Positions 37,884 through 47,090 of a stretch of 64,000 bases of DNA are shown one piece after another; positions within the stretch are counted from its first letter, which is position 1; each line of letters opens with the position of its first letter. This DNA is from Pseudoxanthomonas mexicana. Its GTDB lineage: Bacteria > Pseudomonadota > Gammaproteobacteria > Xanthomonadales > Xanthomonadaceae. Under the pieces are notes generated by a model. The model had not been told where the DNA came from and made no database searches. It saw only the letters and a list, made by a program, of their open reading frames with translations. The stretch covers positions 1 to 64,000 of the forward strand of contig NZ_LSIF01000055.1 of assembly GCF_001556105.1 (NCBI RefSeq), in the 5' to 3' direction. The position numbers and the translations under genes are program-made.

Positions 37884-37918
37884 CGACCTAAAATAAGAAT
37901 CATTCTTGTTTTAGGTCG
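37884..37918. promoter_or_regulatory. 35-bp palindrome with a Fur-box core
   Basis: Two 17-base arms (37884-37900 and 37902-37918) match at 16 of 17 positions around one central base. The core AATAAGAATCATTCTTGTT (37892-37910) resembles a Fur box. It lies 11 bases after the lacI stop and 76 bases before the siderophore receptor ATG. It could be the Fur operator of the iron operon and, as RNA, a hairpin that closes lacI transcription. Confidence 0.75.
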
Positions 37919-37993
37919 GTGCGGGTGCTGCCCGTGGCCCGATGTCGACCGGTAGGCGGCGGCAGGGGCGCCGGCCGTTGCCGAGCCGTCCCC

Positions 37994-40102
37994 ATGACCT
38001 CTGTTCCCCGTCGCGCCGCCCTTCGTCGTCCCCTGAGTTTCGCCGTGGCCATCGCGCTGGCGGCCCCCCTGATGGCGAGCGCTCAATCCAGCGAATCGGA
38101 TGCCACGACGCTCGATACCGTCCGCGTGCAGGCACCTATCCCGAAGGACACCGGCACCGCCACGAAGACCAACACGCCGCTGGCCGAGGTGCCGCAGTCG
38201 GTCTCGATCATCACCTCGCGTGACCTGCAGGATCGCGGCCTGCACGCCGTCGATGAAGCCATGTGGTACGTCGCCGGCGCGTCGGGCGGCGTATACGGCA
38301 TGGATACGCGTAGCGAGTGGCTGCTGGTTCGTGGCTTCCAGCCTGCGCGCTACCTGGATGGCCTGGCGCTGCCGACCGGCACCTGGAGCGGCCAGACCCG
38401 TATCGAGCCCTACGGGATGGAACGCATCGAGGTGCTGAAGGGACCGTCGTCGGTCAATTACGGCGCGATGCCCCCCGGCGGCCTGGTCAATTACGTCACC
38501 AAGCGTCCGGATGCCGACATGGCGAATGAAGTCGAAGTCCAGGTCGGCAGCAATGACATGAAGCAGGTCGCGTTCGACGTCGGTGGTGCACTCAATGACA
38601 GCGGTACGCTGCTGTATCGCCTCACTGGCCTAGCGCGCAACAGCGACAACTTCGTCGACTACATCCAGGACGACCGTTACTACTTCGCTCCGGCGCTGAC
38701 GTGGAAGCCGGACGAAGCGAATGAGCTGACCGTGTTGGCCCGCTGGCAGAAGGCCGATACCAAGAACGGCGCGGGCTTCCTGCCGTCGGTCGGCACGTTG
38801 CTGCCCAATCCGAACGGTCAGATCAAGCCCAGTCTGTACACCGGCGAGCCGAACACCAACGACTACGTCAAGACCATCGCCGCGATCGGTTATGACTTCC
38901 GCCACGATTTCGGTGGCGACACGGTGTTCCAGCAGAACGTGCGCTTCGAGGATTCGAAGGTCGATCCGACGGTCATGGTCGTGCCATGGGGCTATCTGGG
39001 CGACAACCGCACGCTGTACCGTTACACGTGGTCGATCAAGGAAAACGCCAAGACGTTCGGTATCGACAACAACATGCAGTGGCGTTTCGCCACCGGCGCG
39101 GCCGAGCATACGCTGCTGGCGGGACTGGACTATCGTCGGCTGGAGAGCGACTACAGCTACGGGTTCGGCTTCAACGCGACCGGGCTGGATGCCTTCAACC
39201 CGGTCTACGGCACGATGCCCAACGTGGTACCTACGTTCACTGGCAACACGCTGCAGAAGACCGGGCAGCTCGGCCTGTATCTGCAGGACCAGATCAAGAT
39301 CAACCACTGGCTGCTGACCATCGGTGGTCGACAGGACTGGGTGGGTACCGATACCAACGGGTCGCGCCAGAGCGACGACCAATTCTCCGGCCGGGTCGGC
39401 GTGACCTACCTGTTCGACAATGGCTTCGCGCCGTATGTCAGCTGGGGCCAGTCCTTCGAAGTGATCAACGGCACGGAAGCGCCTGCGCGCGGTGGCAAGG
39501 TCTTCGACCCCAGCACTGGTGAGCAGGTCGAAGTCGGCGTGAAGTATCAGCCGGCCAGCGGCAACGTGCTGCTCACGGCGGCGGCTTACGAAATCAAGCA
39601 GAACAACGTGAATGTGGTCGATCCGGTCAACGCCGGTTTCACGATCCAGCAGGGTCAGTACACCTCGCGCGGCGTCGAGCTCGAGGGGCGTTGGAACATC
39701 GCGCGCAACATCAGTGTGTACGGCGCGTATGCCTACATCGATTCCGAGGCGACGAAAACCACCGAAGCCAGCCAACTCGGCAAGCAGATTCCGCTGCAAC
39801 CGAAACAGTCGGCTTCGCTCGGTGGCAACTACACGATTACCAGCGGTGCACTGTCCGGATTGGGCTTCGGCGCAGGCGTCCGCTATGTCGGCGATCACTA
39901 CGGCGATGCGGCCAACGTCTGGCGCGCGCCCTCGCATACACTGTTCGACGCGTCCGCCCATTACGACTTCGGTTACTGGCGTTTCCAGTTGAACGTGCAG
40001 AACCTGAGCGACAAGCAGTACATCAGCACCTGCAACACGGCGGACTGGTGCTACTACGGCTATCCGCGCACGATCACCGCCACGGCCCGCTACAACTGGT
40101 AA
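37994..40102 (+). CDS. TonB-dependent siderophore receptor (FhuA/ferrichrome type)
   Basis: A 702-residue outer membrane receptor. The signal peptide ends near MASAQ; the TonB-box region is TTLDTVRVQA; the plug has EVPQSVSIITSRDLQDRG, GMERIEVLKGPSSVNYGAMP and PGGLVNYVTKRP. The barrel ends in ITATARYNW with a terminal aromatic residue. This is the FhuA/FoxA-like class for hydroxamate siderophores. The ATG at 37994 is chosen because the signal peptide starts there. It is preceded by the Fur-type palindrome and followed by MFS, DUF3325, DUF3649 and PepSY genes, a common set for siderophore uptake and iron release. Confidence 0.95.
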   Translation: MTSVPRRAALRRPLSFAVAIALAAPLMASAQSSESDATTLDTVRVQAPIPKDTGTATKTNTPLAEVPQSVSIITSRDLQDRGLHAVDEAMWYVAGASGGVYGMDTRSEWLLVRGFQPARYLDGLALPTGTWSGQTRIEPYGMERIEVLKGPSSVNYGAMPPGGLVNYVTKRPDADMANEVEVQVGSNDMKQVAFDVGGALNDSGTLLYRLTGLARNSDNFVDYIQDDRYYFAPALTWKPDEANELTVLARWQKADTKNGAGFLPSVGTLLPNPNGQIKPSLYTGEPNTNDYVKTIAAIGYDFRHDFGGDTVFQQNVRFEDSKVDPTVMVVPWGYLGDNRTLYRYTWSIKENAKTFGIDNNMQWRFATGAAEHTLLAGLDYRRLESDYSYGFGFNATGLDAFNPVYGTMPNVVPTFTGNTLQKTGQLGLYLQDQIKINHWLLTIGGRQDWVGTDTNGSRQSDDQFSGRVGVTYLFDNGFAPYVSWGQSFEVINGTEAPARGGKVFDPSTGEQVEVGVKYQPASGNVLLTAAAYEIKQNNVNVVDPVNAGFTIQQGQYTSRGVELEGRWNIARNISVYGAYAYIDSEATKTTEASQLGKQIPLQPKQSASLGGNYTITSGALSGLGFGAGVRYVGDHYGDAANVWRAPSHTLFDASAHYDFGYWRFQLNVQNLSDKQYISTCNTADWCYYGYPRTITATARYNW

Positions 40103-40132
40103 GCACGGGTCGCAGACCGGTAACCCACCAGC

Positions 40133-41416
40133 ATGAATGAAGCGCTCGCCATGCCGACCCGGCCCCGGGCGGCATGGCCTTGGGCCGGCCTCGCCACGGT
40201 CGTCTTCCTCGGCGTCACCGCTGGCGTGCAGATGAGCGACCGCGGGCTGCAGTCGATCCTGTCGCCGGCGATCCGGGAGACGTTCGGCGTCGGTGACGCC
40301 GTCATCGGCGCGCTGCACGGTATCGCGGGCATCCTGATCGCCAGCGCGCTGGCGATGCCGCTGGCGCGCCTCGCCGATCGGCATTCGAGGAAGACGATCC
40401 TGCTGGGGCTGATCGCCGCATGGACGGCTCTGACGCTGTTGGGGGCGCTGGCACCCAACTTTCCGCTGTTCTTCGTCGGGCGTGCGGCCGCCGGGATCAC
40501 CGAGTTCGCGATGATTCCCATCGTGTATTCGCTGATCCCGGACCTGGTGGGCGAGCGATGGCGGGTTGGTGCGAACCTGGGGTTTGCGGCGTTGATGGCC
40601 ACAGGTGCGAGCGCCGGGTTCTACCTGGGGGGCGACCTGCTGCACTGGGTGTCCGGATTGGGCGGCATCGGCTGGCTTGCCGATCACGATCCATGGCGCA
40701 AGGCGATGCTGGTGCTCGCACTGGCGGGCCTGCCGTTGTTGCTGGCCGGCAGCTTCACCCGGGATCCGCCGCGGCATGTGGTGACGGACAGCGCGCCGCA
40801 GGTTGCTTCGTTGCTGGCGTTCGTACGCGCGAACCTGTGGCAGGTACTGCTGTTCATCGGTGCGGCCGGCGGCGTCGCCGTGGCGGTGCAGGCGGTCACG
40901 CCGATGGCGGCGATGGCACTGGTACGCCGTTTCTCCGCCGACCTTGAGGCCATCGGGCACACGTTGGGCATGCTGATCCTGGTCGGCAACATGGCCAGCC
41001 TGCTGATCGCATGGGGGGTGGATCGTGCGCTGCGATCCCGCTTCGGCGCACGCGGAAGGCCGGCGATCATGGGTGTGGCGACGGCCATTGCCATTCCCTG
41101 TGCTGGCCTGTTGGCCGTCGCCACGTCGGTGTCCGTGGCGCTGGCGCTGGTCGGCGCTTTCCTGCTGGCGACCTGTGTCGCGAATGCATTGCTCCCGACG
41201 ATGCTGCAGGACCTGGCACCGGTGGAACTGCGCGCGCGCGCGTTCGCGGGCTACAGCTTCGTCATCGCCGCCTTCTGCGCCCTCGGGCCGGTACTATCCG
41301 GCGGCATTTCCCAGTTCCTGCTGGCCGACGACCTGCTGTCGGCCATGTCGTTCGCGGCGGTGCCCGTGATGGGCGTTACCCTGGTGTGTACCTTCCTGTG
41401 GTGGTCCCGATCATGA
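40133..41416 (+). CDS. major facilitator superfamily transporter of the iron operon
   Basis: A 427-residue inner membrane protein with about twelve segments. The MFS loop motif is PLARLADRHSRKTILLG. The second half is shorter in loops and ends within the membrane (VMGVTLVCTFLWW). In this setting (Fur-type site, siderophore receptor upstream) it may carry the ferri-siderophore across the inner membrane or export a siderophore; the sequence alone cannot decide. It follows the receptor by 30 bases and overlaps the next gene by ATGA. Confidence 0.85.
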   Translation: MNEALAMPTRPRAAWPWAGLATVVFLGVTAGVQMSDRGLQSILSPAIRETFGVGDAVIGALHGIAGILIASALAMPLARLADRHSRKTILLGLIAAWTALTLLGALAPNFPLFFVGRAAAGITEFAMIPIVYSLIPDLVGERWRVGANLGFAALMATGASAGFYLGGDLLHWVSGLGGIGWLADHDPWRKAMLVLALAGLPLLLAGSFTRDPPRHVVTDSAPQVASLLAFVRANLWQVLLFIGAAGGVAVAVQAVTPMAAMALVRRFSADLEAIGHTLGMLILVGNMASLLIAWGVDRALRSRFGARGRPAIMGVATAIAIPCAGLLAVATSVSVALALVGAFLLATCVANALLPTMLQDLAPVELRARAFAGYSFVIAAFCALGPVLSGGISQFLLADDLLSAMSFAAVPVMGVTLVCTFLWWSRS

Positions 41417-41691
41417 TGTCAGGCCTTCTTGCCGTGGTACTGGCGGTTCTTTCCGCCATGGCGCTGTATGCCGGTTCGCGGCATTGCCGATGGACGTCCT
41501 GGCGTCGCGTCGGCCGCGCCGGTCGCTGGGGTGGCGCGTTGCTGGCGATCGCGTCGTGGGTGGTGTGGATGCGCGTGTTGGGTGCTGGTGCGGGATCCTG
41601 CGCGATGCTCGGCACCTGGATGCTGGCGATGATGGCGCTGCCCTACATGGCCGGTATCCGCATCGGCGGCGATGTGCGGAGCGATGGCTGA
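41413..41691 (+). CDS. small DUF3325-like membrane protein
   Basis: A 92-residue protein with three hydrophobic segments (LLAVVLAVLSAMALYAGS, GALLAIASWVVWM, LGTWMLAMMALPYMAGI) and a basic loop containing CRWTSWRR. Such small proteins accompany PepSY reductase-like genes in iron operons. The ATG at 41413 overlaps the MFS stop, and the next gene overlaps its own stop, so all are translationally coupled. The family label is by context and topology. Confidence 0.7.
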   Translation: MMSGLLAVVLAVLSAMALYAGSRHCRWTSWRRVGRAGRWGGALLAIASWVVWMRVLGAGAGSCAMLGTWMLAMMALPYMAGIRIGGDVRSDG

Positions 41692-41954
41692 TGTGGGCGC
41701 GCGCGACGGCCGGCATTGTCCCGGGGTTCTTCCTGTCCGCGGTGCTTGTGGGCCTGGTCAGCTGGGTGTTGCCGGGGCCATGGCAGTCCACGCTGGTCGC
41801 GGGCGGACTGGTGTTCTTCCCGGTCTGGGTCGGCCTCTTCTGCCTGGCGTTCCAGTTCCGCAGCGGTGCACGCGCGTGGTGGATCTACGGCGCGATATCC
41901 GTTGCCGGCCTTGGGATGCTCACGCTGCTGCGCTACCTGCAGTGGGTGCAGTAG
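41691..41954 (+). CDS. small DUF3649-like membrane protein
   Basis: An 87-residue protein with three hydrophobic segments (GFFLSAVLVGLVSWVLP, GGLVFFPVWVGLFCLAFQF and the C-terminal WIYGAISVAGLGML). The FFPVW.GLFC pattern fits DUF3649, usually annotated as an iron uptake protein. Its ATG overlaps the previous stop (TGATG), and the PepSY gene follows in 11 bases. Function is not established. Confidence 0.7.
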   Translation: MWARATAGIVPGFFLSAVLVGLVSWVLPGPWQSTLVAGGLVFFPVWVGLFCLAFQFRSGARAWWIYGAISVAGLGMLTLLRYLQWVQ

Positions 41955-41964
41955 GAGTGTTGCC

Positions 41965-43545
41965 GTGAAGCTGAAATCCGCCACGCTGCGTACGTTCACC
42001 ACGCTGCACACCTGGGTCGGCCTGGTGGCCGGGTTCGCGTTGTTCGTCGCGTTCTACGCCGGCGCGATCACGATCTACCACCACGACCTGATGGTCTGGC
42101 AGTCGCCGCATGGCGCCAGCCAGCCAGTCGGAACGCTGGACGACGCGCAGCATCTGCTGGATGAAACGCTGTCGCGTCATCCCGATTCGCGGAACTGGAT
42201 CGGCATGCTGTTCCCGGGCGAAGAATCCGCGCAGCCGCTCGTCTACTGGCCGGACGCGAAAGGCACCTGGTACTACGCCACGCCGGATGTCCTGCAGGGC
42301 ACCACCGAGCCGCCTGCCGCCGCGTTGTCCGAACTGGTCAATGCCTTGCATTACTCGCTCGGCATCCCGGTGGTGGGCATCTACCTGATGGGCATCGTCA
42401 GCCTGCTGTACGGCGTGGCGCTGGTGTCCGGCATCGTGATCCACTTGCCGAAGCTGGTGGACGACCTGTTCGCGCTACGGCCCGGCCGCAATCTCAAGCG
42501 TTTCTGGCAGGACGCACACAACGTGATCGGCGTGCTCAGCCTGCCGATGCACGTGATGTTCGCGATGACCGGTGCGTTGCTGTGCCTCAGCCTGCTGCTT
42601 GCGTTGGCGCTCAACCCGCTGATCTACGGCGGCAAGCTGCTGGAGGCGATGCCGGTCGCGCTCGATACCGCGCCGTCGCTCACCGCAGCGGGAAAGCCGG
42701 AACCGCTCGGTGGACTGGCGATGTGGCACGCCCGCGCGCAGGAAGAGGCGAAGAAGCAGGGCCTGCAGGCGTTCGAGCCGGTCTACATGAAGCTGACCCA
42801 TGCCGGCGATGCGAACGCGGTGGTCGAGATCACCGGCGAATCGCCGCGTACGCTGGGTGCGTTGGGCGCGGTCGCCCTGAACGCCAACACCGGTGCGCTG
42901 GTCGCCAGCCAGTTGCCCGGAAACCGCGACGCCAACCACGCCACGCTCTCGATCACCTACCTGTTGCACTTCGGTGAGTACGGCAATGCCTGGGTGCAGT
43001 GGCTGTACTTCCTGCTCGGCATCGGTGGCGCGTTCCTTTTCTATTCCGGCAACCTGCTGTGGATCGAATCCCGGCGCAAGCGGCGACAGGAAGCGCAGGG
43101 CAGGGCGCAAGTCGCGATGGCCAAGGCGACGGTCGGGGTCTGCATCGGCGTTTGCGTGGCGATTTCGGCGGCGTTCGTCGCGGCGCAGGTGTTCGAGGCG
43201 AAGGGCGCTGCCTGGGCTATCCCCGTCGATGTCGGGGTGAAGGTCGCCTGCTTCGGCACGTGGGCGCTCTGCGTGGCATGGGCGGTCCTGCGCGCGCCGA
43301 TCCGGGCGGCGACTGAACTGCTCTGGGCAGCGGCCATCGTCACTGCGCTGGTGCCACTCGCGCACGGCCTGGCCACGGGCGCGTGGTTGTGGAAGAGCGC
43401 CGCGATCGGTCACACCGCCTTGTTCGCGATCGACCTGGGCGCGTTGGCGATGGCGATGGGCTTCGCCTGGCTTGCGCGCCTGACCGCGCGACGCGCCGCC
43501 ACGGGTGAAGCGAACAGCGTGTGGACGCTGCCCGCCAAGGTCTAG
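41965..43545 (+). CDS. PepSY-associated membrane protein, likely ferri-siderophore reductase type
   Basis: A 526-residue inner membrane protein of the PepSY_TM group. The first membrane helix has HTWVGLVAGFALFVAFYAG followed by ITIYHHDL; further histidines (LHYSLG, QDAHNVIGV, PMHVMF) are placed as in heme-binding PepSY proteins such as FoxB. A large periplasmic PepSY region lies in the middle, and three to four more helices form the C-terminal part. These proteins are thought to reduce ferric siderophores in the periplasm. The GTG at 41965 has GGAG eight bases upstream. It is the last gene of the iron operon and converges with the GH13 gene. Confidence 0.87.
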   Translation: MKLKSATLRTFTTLHTWVGLVAGFALFVAFYAGAITIYHHDLMVWQSPHGASQPVGTLDDAQHLLDETLSRHPDSRNWIGMLFPGEESAQPLVYWPDAKGTWYYATPDVLQGTTEPPAAALSELVNALHYSLGIPVVGIYLMGIVSLLYGVALVSGIVIHLPKLVDDLFALRPGRNLKRFWQDAHNVIGVLSLPMHVMFAMTGALLCLSLLLALALNPLIYGGKLLEAMPVALDTAPSLTAAGKPEPLGGLAMWHARAQEEAKKQGLQAFEPVYMKLTHAGDANAVVEITGESPRTLGALGAVALNANTGALVASQLPGNRDANHATLSITYLLHFGEYGNAWVQWLYFLLGIGGAFLFYSGNLLWIESRRKRRQEAQGRAQVAMAKATVGVCIGVCVAISAAFVAAQVFEAKGAAWAIPVDVGVKVACFGTWALCVAWAVLRAPIRAATELLWAAAIVTALVPLAHGLATGAWLWKSAAIGHTALFAIDLGALAMAMGFAWLARLTARRAATGEANSVWTLPAKV

Positions 43546-43555
43546 GTGCGCTGTT

Positions 43556-45226
43556 TCAGGACGGATCGGTGGATTTGCGCGCCATCAGTTCCTGCAATCG
43601 CTCGCGCGTATCGGCGCGCGTCAGCGGTTTGTCGAACAGGAAGACACGTACGCCGTGCGCCGGCACGTCCGCCTGCAGGCGGTTGCGTGCCCGTTGCCGC
43701 TTCCCGCTGAATGCATCGCGCCACTCGCCTGGCTCCAGGTATTCCGACACCGACAGCTTGGCGGGCGTATCCGCCTTGTTCAGCAGCACCAGGGCGGTCT
43801 GCGTGACGCCTTCATGCTGCAGGACGCGGTAGAAGACCGCCTGGTCGCCCTTCAATCGCACATTGAGCTGCAGGCCGCGCTGCAGCGCTGGCGTGTCACG
43901 ACGCAGCGCCGCGATGCGCTTGAGCGGGGCAAAGATCGGGCTCTGTGATGCGGTAGCAATGCGTTCCTGTCCGAAGTAGTTGCGGTTTCCGGCATGTTCG
44001 GCGCGGCCACGTTCGAAGCCGATCTCCGAGCCGTAGTAGACGACGGGGATGCCGCGCGCGGTGAACAGCCAGTTATGCGCGTCGATGAAGCCGGCATCGG
44101 GCGCATTCATGCGTGCCATATCGTGGTTGTCGTAGAAGGTCATCAGGTCGTACGGATTGGCGTACGGACCATCTTCCAGATACAGCGCCTTGCCGATCTC
44201 CTCATAGCTGGTGCCCGGTTTCTCGAACACCTCGGTGAGCTTCCCCTTGAGCGGGAAGTCCAGCACGCTGTAGCCGCCGTTGCGCGTCCACGTATGGCCG
44301 GCGATGCTGGCTGCGTCGTAGTTGAAGTTCTCGCCGAACATGAAGAAGCCCGGCTTCTTTGCGCGGATGCGGTCGGCGAACTCCTTCCAGAACGCATGCG
44401 GCATCCAGGCGATGGTGTCCACGCGGAACGCGGCAGCGCCCTGGTCGATCCACTGTTCGTAGGCGCCGACCAGATACTCCATCACCGCGGGATTGTGTTC
44501 GTTGAAGTCGGACAGCTGCGCCAGTCCGCCGCCGGTGTTGTAGAACGCGTGCATCGGCTTGCTGCGCGGTTGCAGCTTGTCTGGATTTACGTTCTGGTGG
44601 TCGGCGATCAGCTTGCCATCCTTGTCCCAGACCTTGCCGTATTGCGGCTGCATCGTCGGCATCGAATACGCGGGCGAGCCATGGTTGCCGACGATGTCGA
44701 GCACCACGTCCAGCTTCTGTTCCTTCATGCCACGGGTGAAGCCGGCGAAATCCAGGCCTTCGCTGGGCAGGTGTTCGTCCAGCGTGTAGAAGTTGATGCC
44801 CCAGTAGCCGTGGTAGCCGGTCTTGCCGCGGTCGGTGAACATGCCGGCCCACTTCACTTCCTCGCCGCCGGTGAAGGCTTCGTCGGGGTTGTCGATGATC
44901 GGCGTGACCCATACCGAGGTGAAGCCGAGGTCGCGGATGTAGCCGGCATTGTCGAGTACACCCTTGAAGTCGCCGCCGAGGTAGCCGACGTTGTCGGTCT
45001 GGCCTGCCGGTGCGCCCGGCGTGGGCCTGTCGAACGTCGGGTGCTTGCCGCCCTGGTCGCGATGGTCGTTCGACGGATCGCCATTGACGAAGCGGTCGGT
45101 CAGCACGAAGTAGATCGCTTCCTTCGCGAATGGCTCGGTGGTGCCGTAGAGATCGTCCGCCGCGATGGCCGCAGCCGGCAGAAAGAGCAGGATCGAGACG
45201 GCGGTGGCGAGGGCAAGCTTTCGCAT
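43556..45226 (-). CDS. exported GH13 alpha-amylase family enzyme (amylase / cyclomaltodextrin glucanotransferase type)
   Basis: A 556-residue exported glycoside hydrolase; the signal peptide ends near AAIAADD. Conserved GH13 regions: DIVGNHGSP, the nucleophile in AAFRVDTIAW, the acid/base in FFMFGENF and the third Asp in TFYDNHDMARM. Repeated Asp/Asn loops at the N-terminus (RFVNGDPSNDHRD) probably bind calcium. Annotators of relatives use both alpha-amylase and cyclomaltodextrin glucanotransferase; without the C-D-E domains of true CGTases, an amylase or cyclodextrinase role in the periplasm is more likely. Its ATG overlaps the sugar MFS stop, so it is the second gene of that unit. Confidence 0.9.
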   Translation of the reverse strand: MRKLALATAVSILLFLPAAAIAADDLYGTTEPFAKEAIYFVLTDRFVNGDPSNDHRDQGGKHPTFDRPTPGAPAGQTDNVGYLGGDFKGVLDNAGYIRDLGFTSVWVTPIIDNPDEAFTGGEEVKWAGMFTDRGKTGYHGYWGINFYTLDEHLPSEGLDFAGFTRGMKEQKLDVVLDIVGNHGSPAYSMPTMQPQYGKVWDKDGKLIADHQNVNPDKLQPRSKPMHAFYNTGGGLAQLSDFNEHNPAVMEYLVGAYEQWIDQGAAAFRVDTIAWMPHAFWKEFADRIRAKKPGFFMFGENFNYDAASIAGHTWTRNGGYSVLDFPLKGKLTEVFEKPGTSYEEIGKALYLEDGPYANPYDLMTFYDNHDMARMNAPDAGFIDAHNWLFTARGIPVVYYGSEIGFERGRAEHAGNRNYFGQERIATASQSPIFAPLKRIAALRRDTPALQRGLQLNVRLKGDQAVFYRVLQHEGVTQTALVLLNKADTPAKLSVSEYLEPGEWRDAFSGKRQRARNRLQADVPAHGVRVFLFDKPLTRADTRERLQELMARKSTDPS

Positions 45227-46716
45227 CAGGCGGCCTCCGGGCCAGATCGTGGTTCTTTCACGCGCAGTACGAACACGCCGGCCACCAGAAGGCTGACGCC
45301 ACCGATGGCGAGCGCGTAGATCGGTTGACCACCGGCGAAAACCTTCAGCAGGAAGCCGAGGACACTGGCCGCTACCAATTGCGGGATGACGATGAAGAAA
45401 TTGAAGATGCCCATGTAGACGCCCATCTTTTGCGCCGGCAGGCTGTCGGACAGCAGGGCATAAGGCAGCGAGAGTATTGAGGCCCATGCGAAACCCACGC
45501 CGACCATCGATAGCAGCAGCCATTGGGGATCGCGGATCAGGATGAGCGACAGCAGGCCGAGTCCACCCAGCGAGACATTGATGAGGTGGCTCATGCGCAG
45601 GCCGACGGCGCGCACCATCCAGGGAATCAGGATCGCGGCGAGCGCAGCGAAGCCGTTGTAGGCCGCGAACAGCACGCCGACCCAGTTTGCGCCTTCGTTG
45701 TACGCGGCCGATGAGGTGTCGGTGGTGCCGTAATGCACGCCGGTGATCGCCGCGGTGGTGTAGATCCACATGGCGAACAGCGCGAACCACGAAAAGAACT
45801 GGACCACCGCGAGTTGCCGCATGGTGTCGGGCATGGTCTGCAGATCGGTCATGATCGAGGTGAACATGTTGTTCGCCCGCCACGTGCTGGCGAGGAGCAA
45901 TGCCAAGCCATAGGCCGCCATACCGCCTGCCAGCACATAGAGCAGGCGGTCTAGCTGCCACCAGGCCACCGCCGCGATCGCGGCCAGGCCGGCGATCAAC
46001 CACCCTATGGACGCTCTGCGTGATCGGTCGCGATCGATCTCGGTGTCCAGCGCAACGCCGGAAGGCGAAGCATCGTCGAAGGATGTCAGTTGCTCCGGCG
46101 GATACTCCCGCGTCCTGACGACGGTCCACAGGACCGCAAGGAGCAGGACGGCACCGCCGAAATAGAAGGCGTAGGTCACCGTATCGGGAACGTGTCCAGG
46201 CGCGGCCGTGTTGGACACGCCCGCCTTCGCCAGCAGCCACGGCAGCATGCTGGCCACCACAGAGCCCACGCCGATGAAGAAGCTCTGCATGGCGTAGCCG
46301 GTGGGCCGTTGCCTGGGCGGCAACTGGTCGCCGACGAACGCCCGGAACGGCTCCATCGATACGTTGAGCGACGCATCTAGGATCCAGAGCGTGCCGGCCG
46401 CGATCCACAGCGCGGACGAGTTGGGCATCACGAGCAAAGCGGCCGTGGAAAAGATGGCACCCCATAGGAAGTAGGGGCGGCGCCTGCCAAGGCGTGTCCA
46501 TGTGCGGTCGGAGAAGTGGCCGATGATCGGTTGCACGATCAGTCCGGTCAGCGGGGCTGCGATCCACAGGCCGGGCACGTCGTCCATGTCCGCACCGAGC
46601 GTCTGGAAGATGCGGCTGACGTTGGCGTTCTGCAGCGCGAAGCCGAACTGGATGCCGAGAAACCCGAAGCACATGTTCCATATCTGCCAGAAGGACAGGC
46701 GGGGCTTGGCGGTCAT
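45226..46716 (-). CDS. sugar MFS transporter (maltose/maltodextrin type)
   Basis: A 496-residue inner membrane permease. The N-terminal WQIWNMCFGFLGIQFGFALQ and GHFSDRTWTRLGRRRPY are the hallmarks of the SLC45/GPH-like maltose and sucrose permeases found in Xanthomonas and Caulobacter. A hydrophilic loop (residues about 215-235) divides the halves. Substrate is inferred from the adjoining amylase, alpha-glucosidase and MalA-like receptor genes. The ATG at 46716 has AGGGA upstream. The amylase gene overlaps its stop (ATGA). Confidence 0.9.
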   Translation of the reverse strand: MTAKPRLSFWQIWNMCFGFLGIQFGFALQNANVSRIFQTLGADMDDVPGLWIAAPLTGLIVQPIIGHFSDRTWTRLGRRRPYFLWGAIFSTAALLVMPNSSALWIAAGTLWILDASLNVSMEPFRAFVGDQLPPRQRPTGYAMQSFFIGVGSVVASMLPWLLAKAGVSNTAAPGHVPDTVTYAFYFGGAVLLLAVLWTVVRTREYPPEQLTSFDDASPSGVALDTEIDRDRSRRASIGWLIAGLAAIAAVAWWQLDRLLYVLAGGMAAYGLALLLASTWRANNMFTSIMTDLQTMPDTMRQLAVVQFFSWFALFAMWIYTTAAITGVHYGTTDTSSAAYNEGANWVGVLFAAYNGFAALAAILIPWMVRAVGLRMSHLINVSLGGLGLLSLILIRDPQWLLLSMVGVGFAWASILSLPYALLSDSLPAQKMGVYMGIFNFFIVIPQLVAASVLGFLLKVFAGGQPIYALAIGGVSLLVAGVFVLRVKEPRSGPEAA

Positions 46717-47090
46717 TCGGGGTTCCCTGGTCGTGCGATGCGGTCGAAGTGCGCGCACGCGTTGGCGAGCGTCGCGGCATCTTGCCGACATGCGCGGCCG
46801 ATTCCATGCTGCACCGCAAACAACGCAGGCGAGCGGCGGGCGCCGCATCCGCGCGTCGCCGCGCGGCGCCCAGGTGCGGAAAACCATTGGTACATCTGCG
46901 TTTCGGCCGAAGAGTGTCGTGGCACGCGCGTCAGTCGCCGAGTGATGCGGAGCCTTCGCCCGCCGCCATCTGCATACGTATTCATGCGCACCGATGACGA
47001 CCGGCCTGCGCGCATCCCGATGCGGCGTGGAATAGTGGCGCCCGCCGAGCGCACCGGAGGGGTTCGCTACGCATTGCGACGGGTGCATCG
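46717..47090. other. divergent regulatory region of the maltodextrin locus
   Basis: 374 bases between the sugar MFS (minus) and alpha-glucosidase (plus) genes. It holds the operator-like palindrome at 46970-46987. No credible ORF or RNA gene is seen in the rest. Confidence 0.6.
46970..46987. promoter_or_regulatory. LacI-type operator candidate, site 1
   Basis: CTGCATACGTATTCATGC. Its centre TGNNTACGTANNCA is palindromic around CG, as in LacI-family operators. The identical 18 bases occur inverted at 48855-48872, before the MalA-like receptor. These are the only two copies I found in the window. Confidence 0.65.

Noticed and set aside
38630..40960. 776-codon minus-strand frame opposite the siderophore receptor and MFS gene
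   Set aside because: Spans two real genes in antisense with no start signal; not coding.
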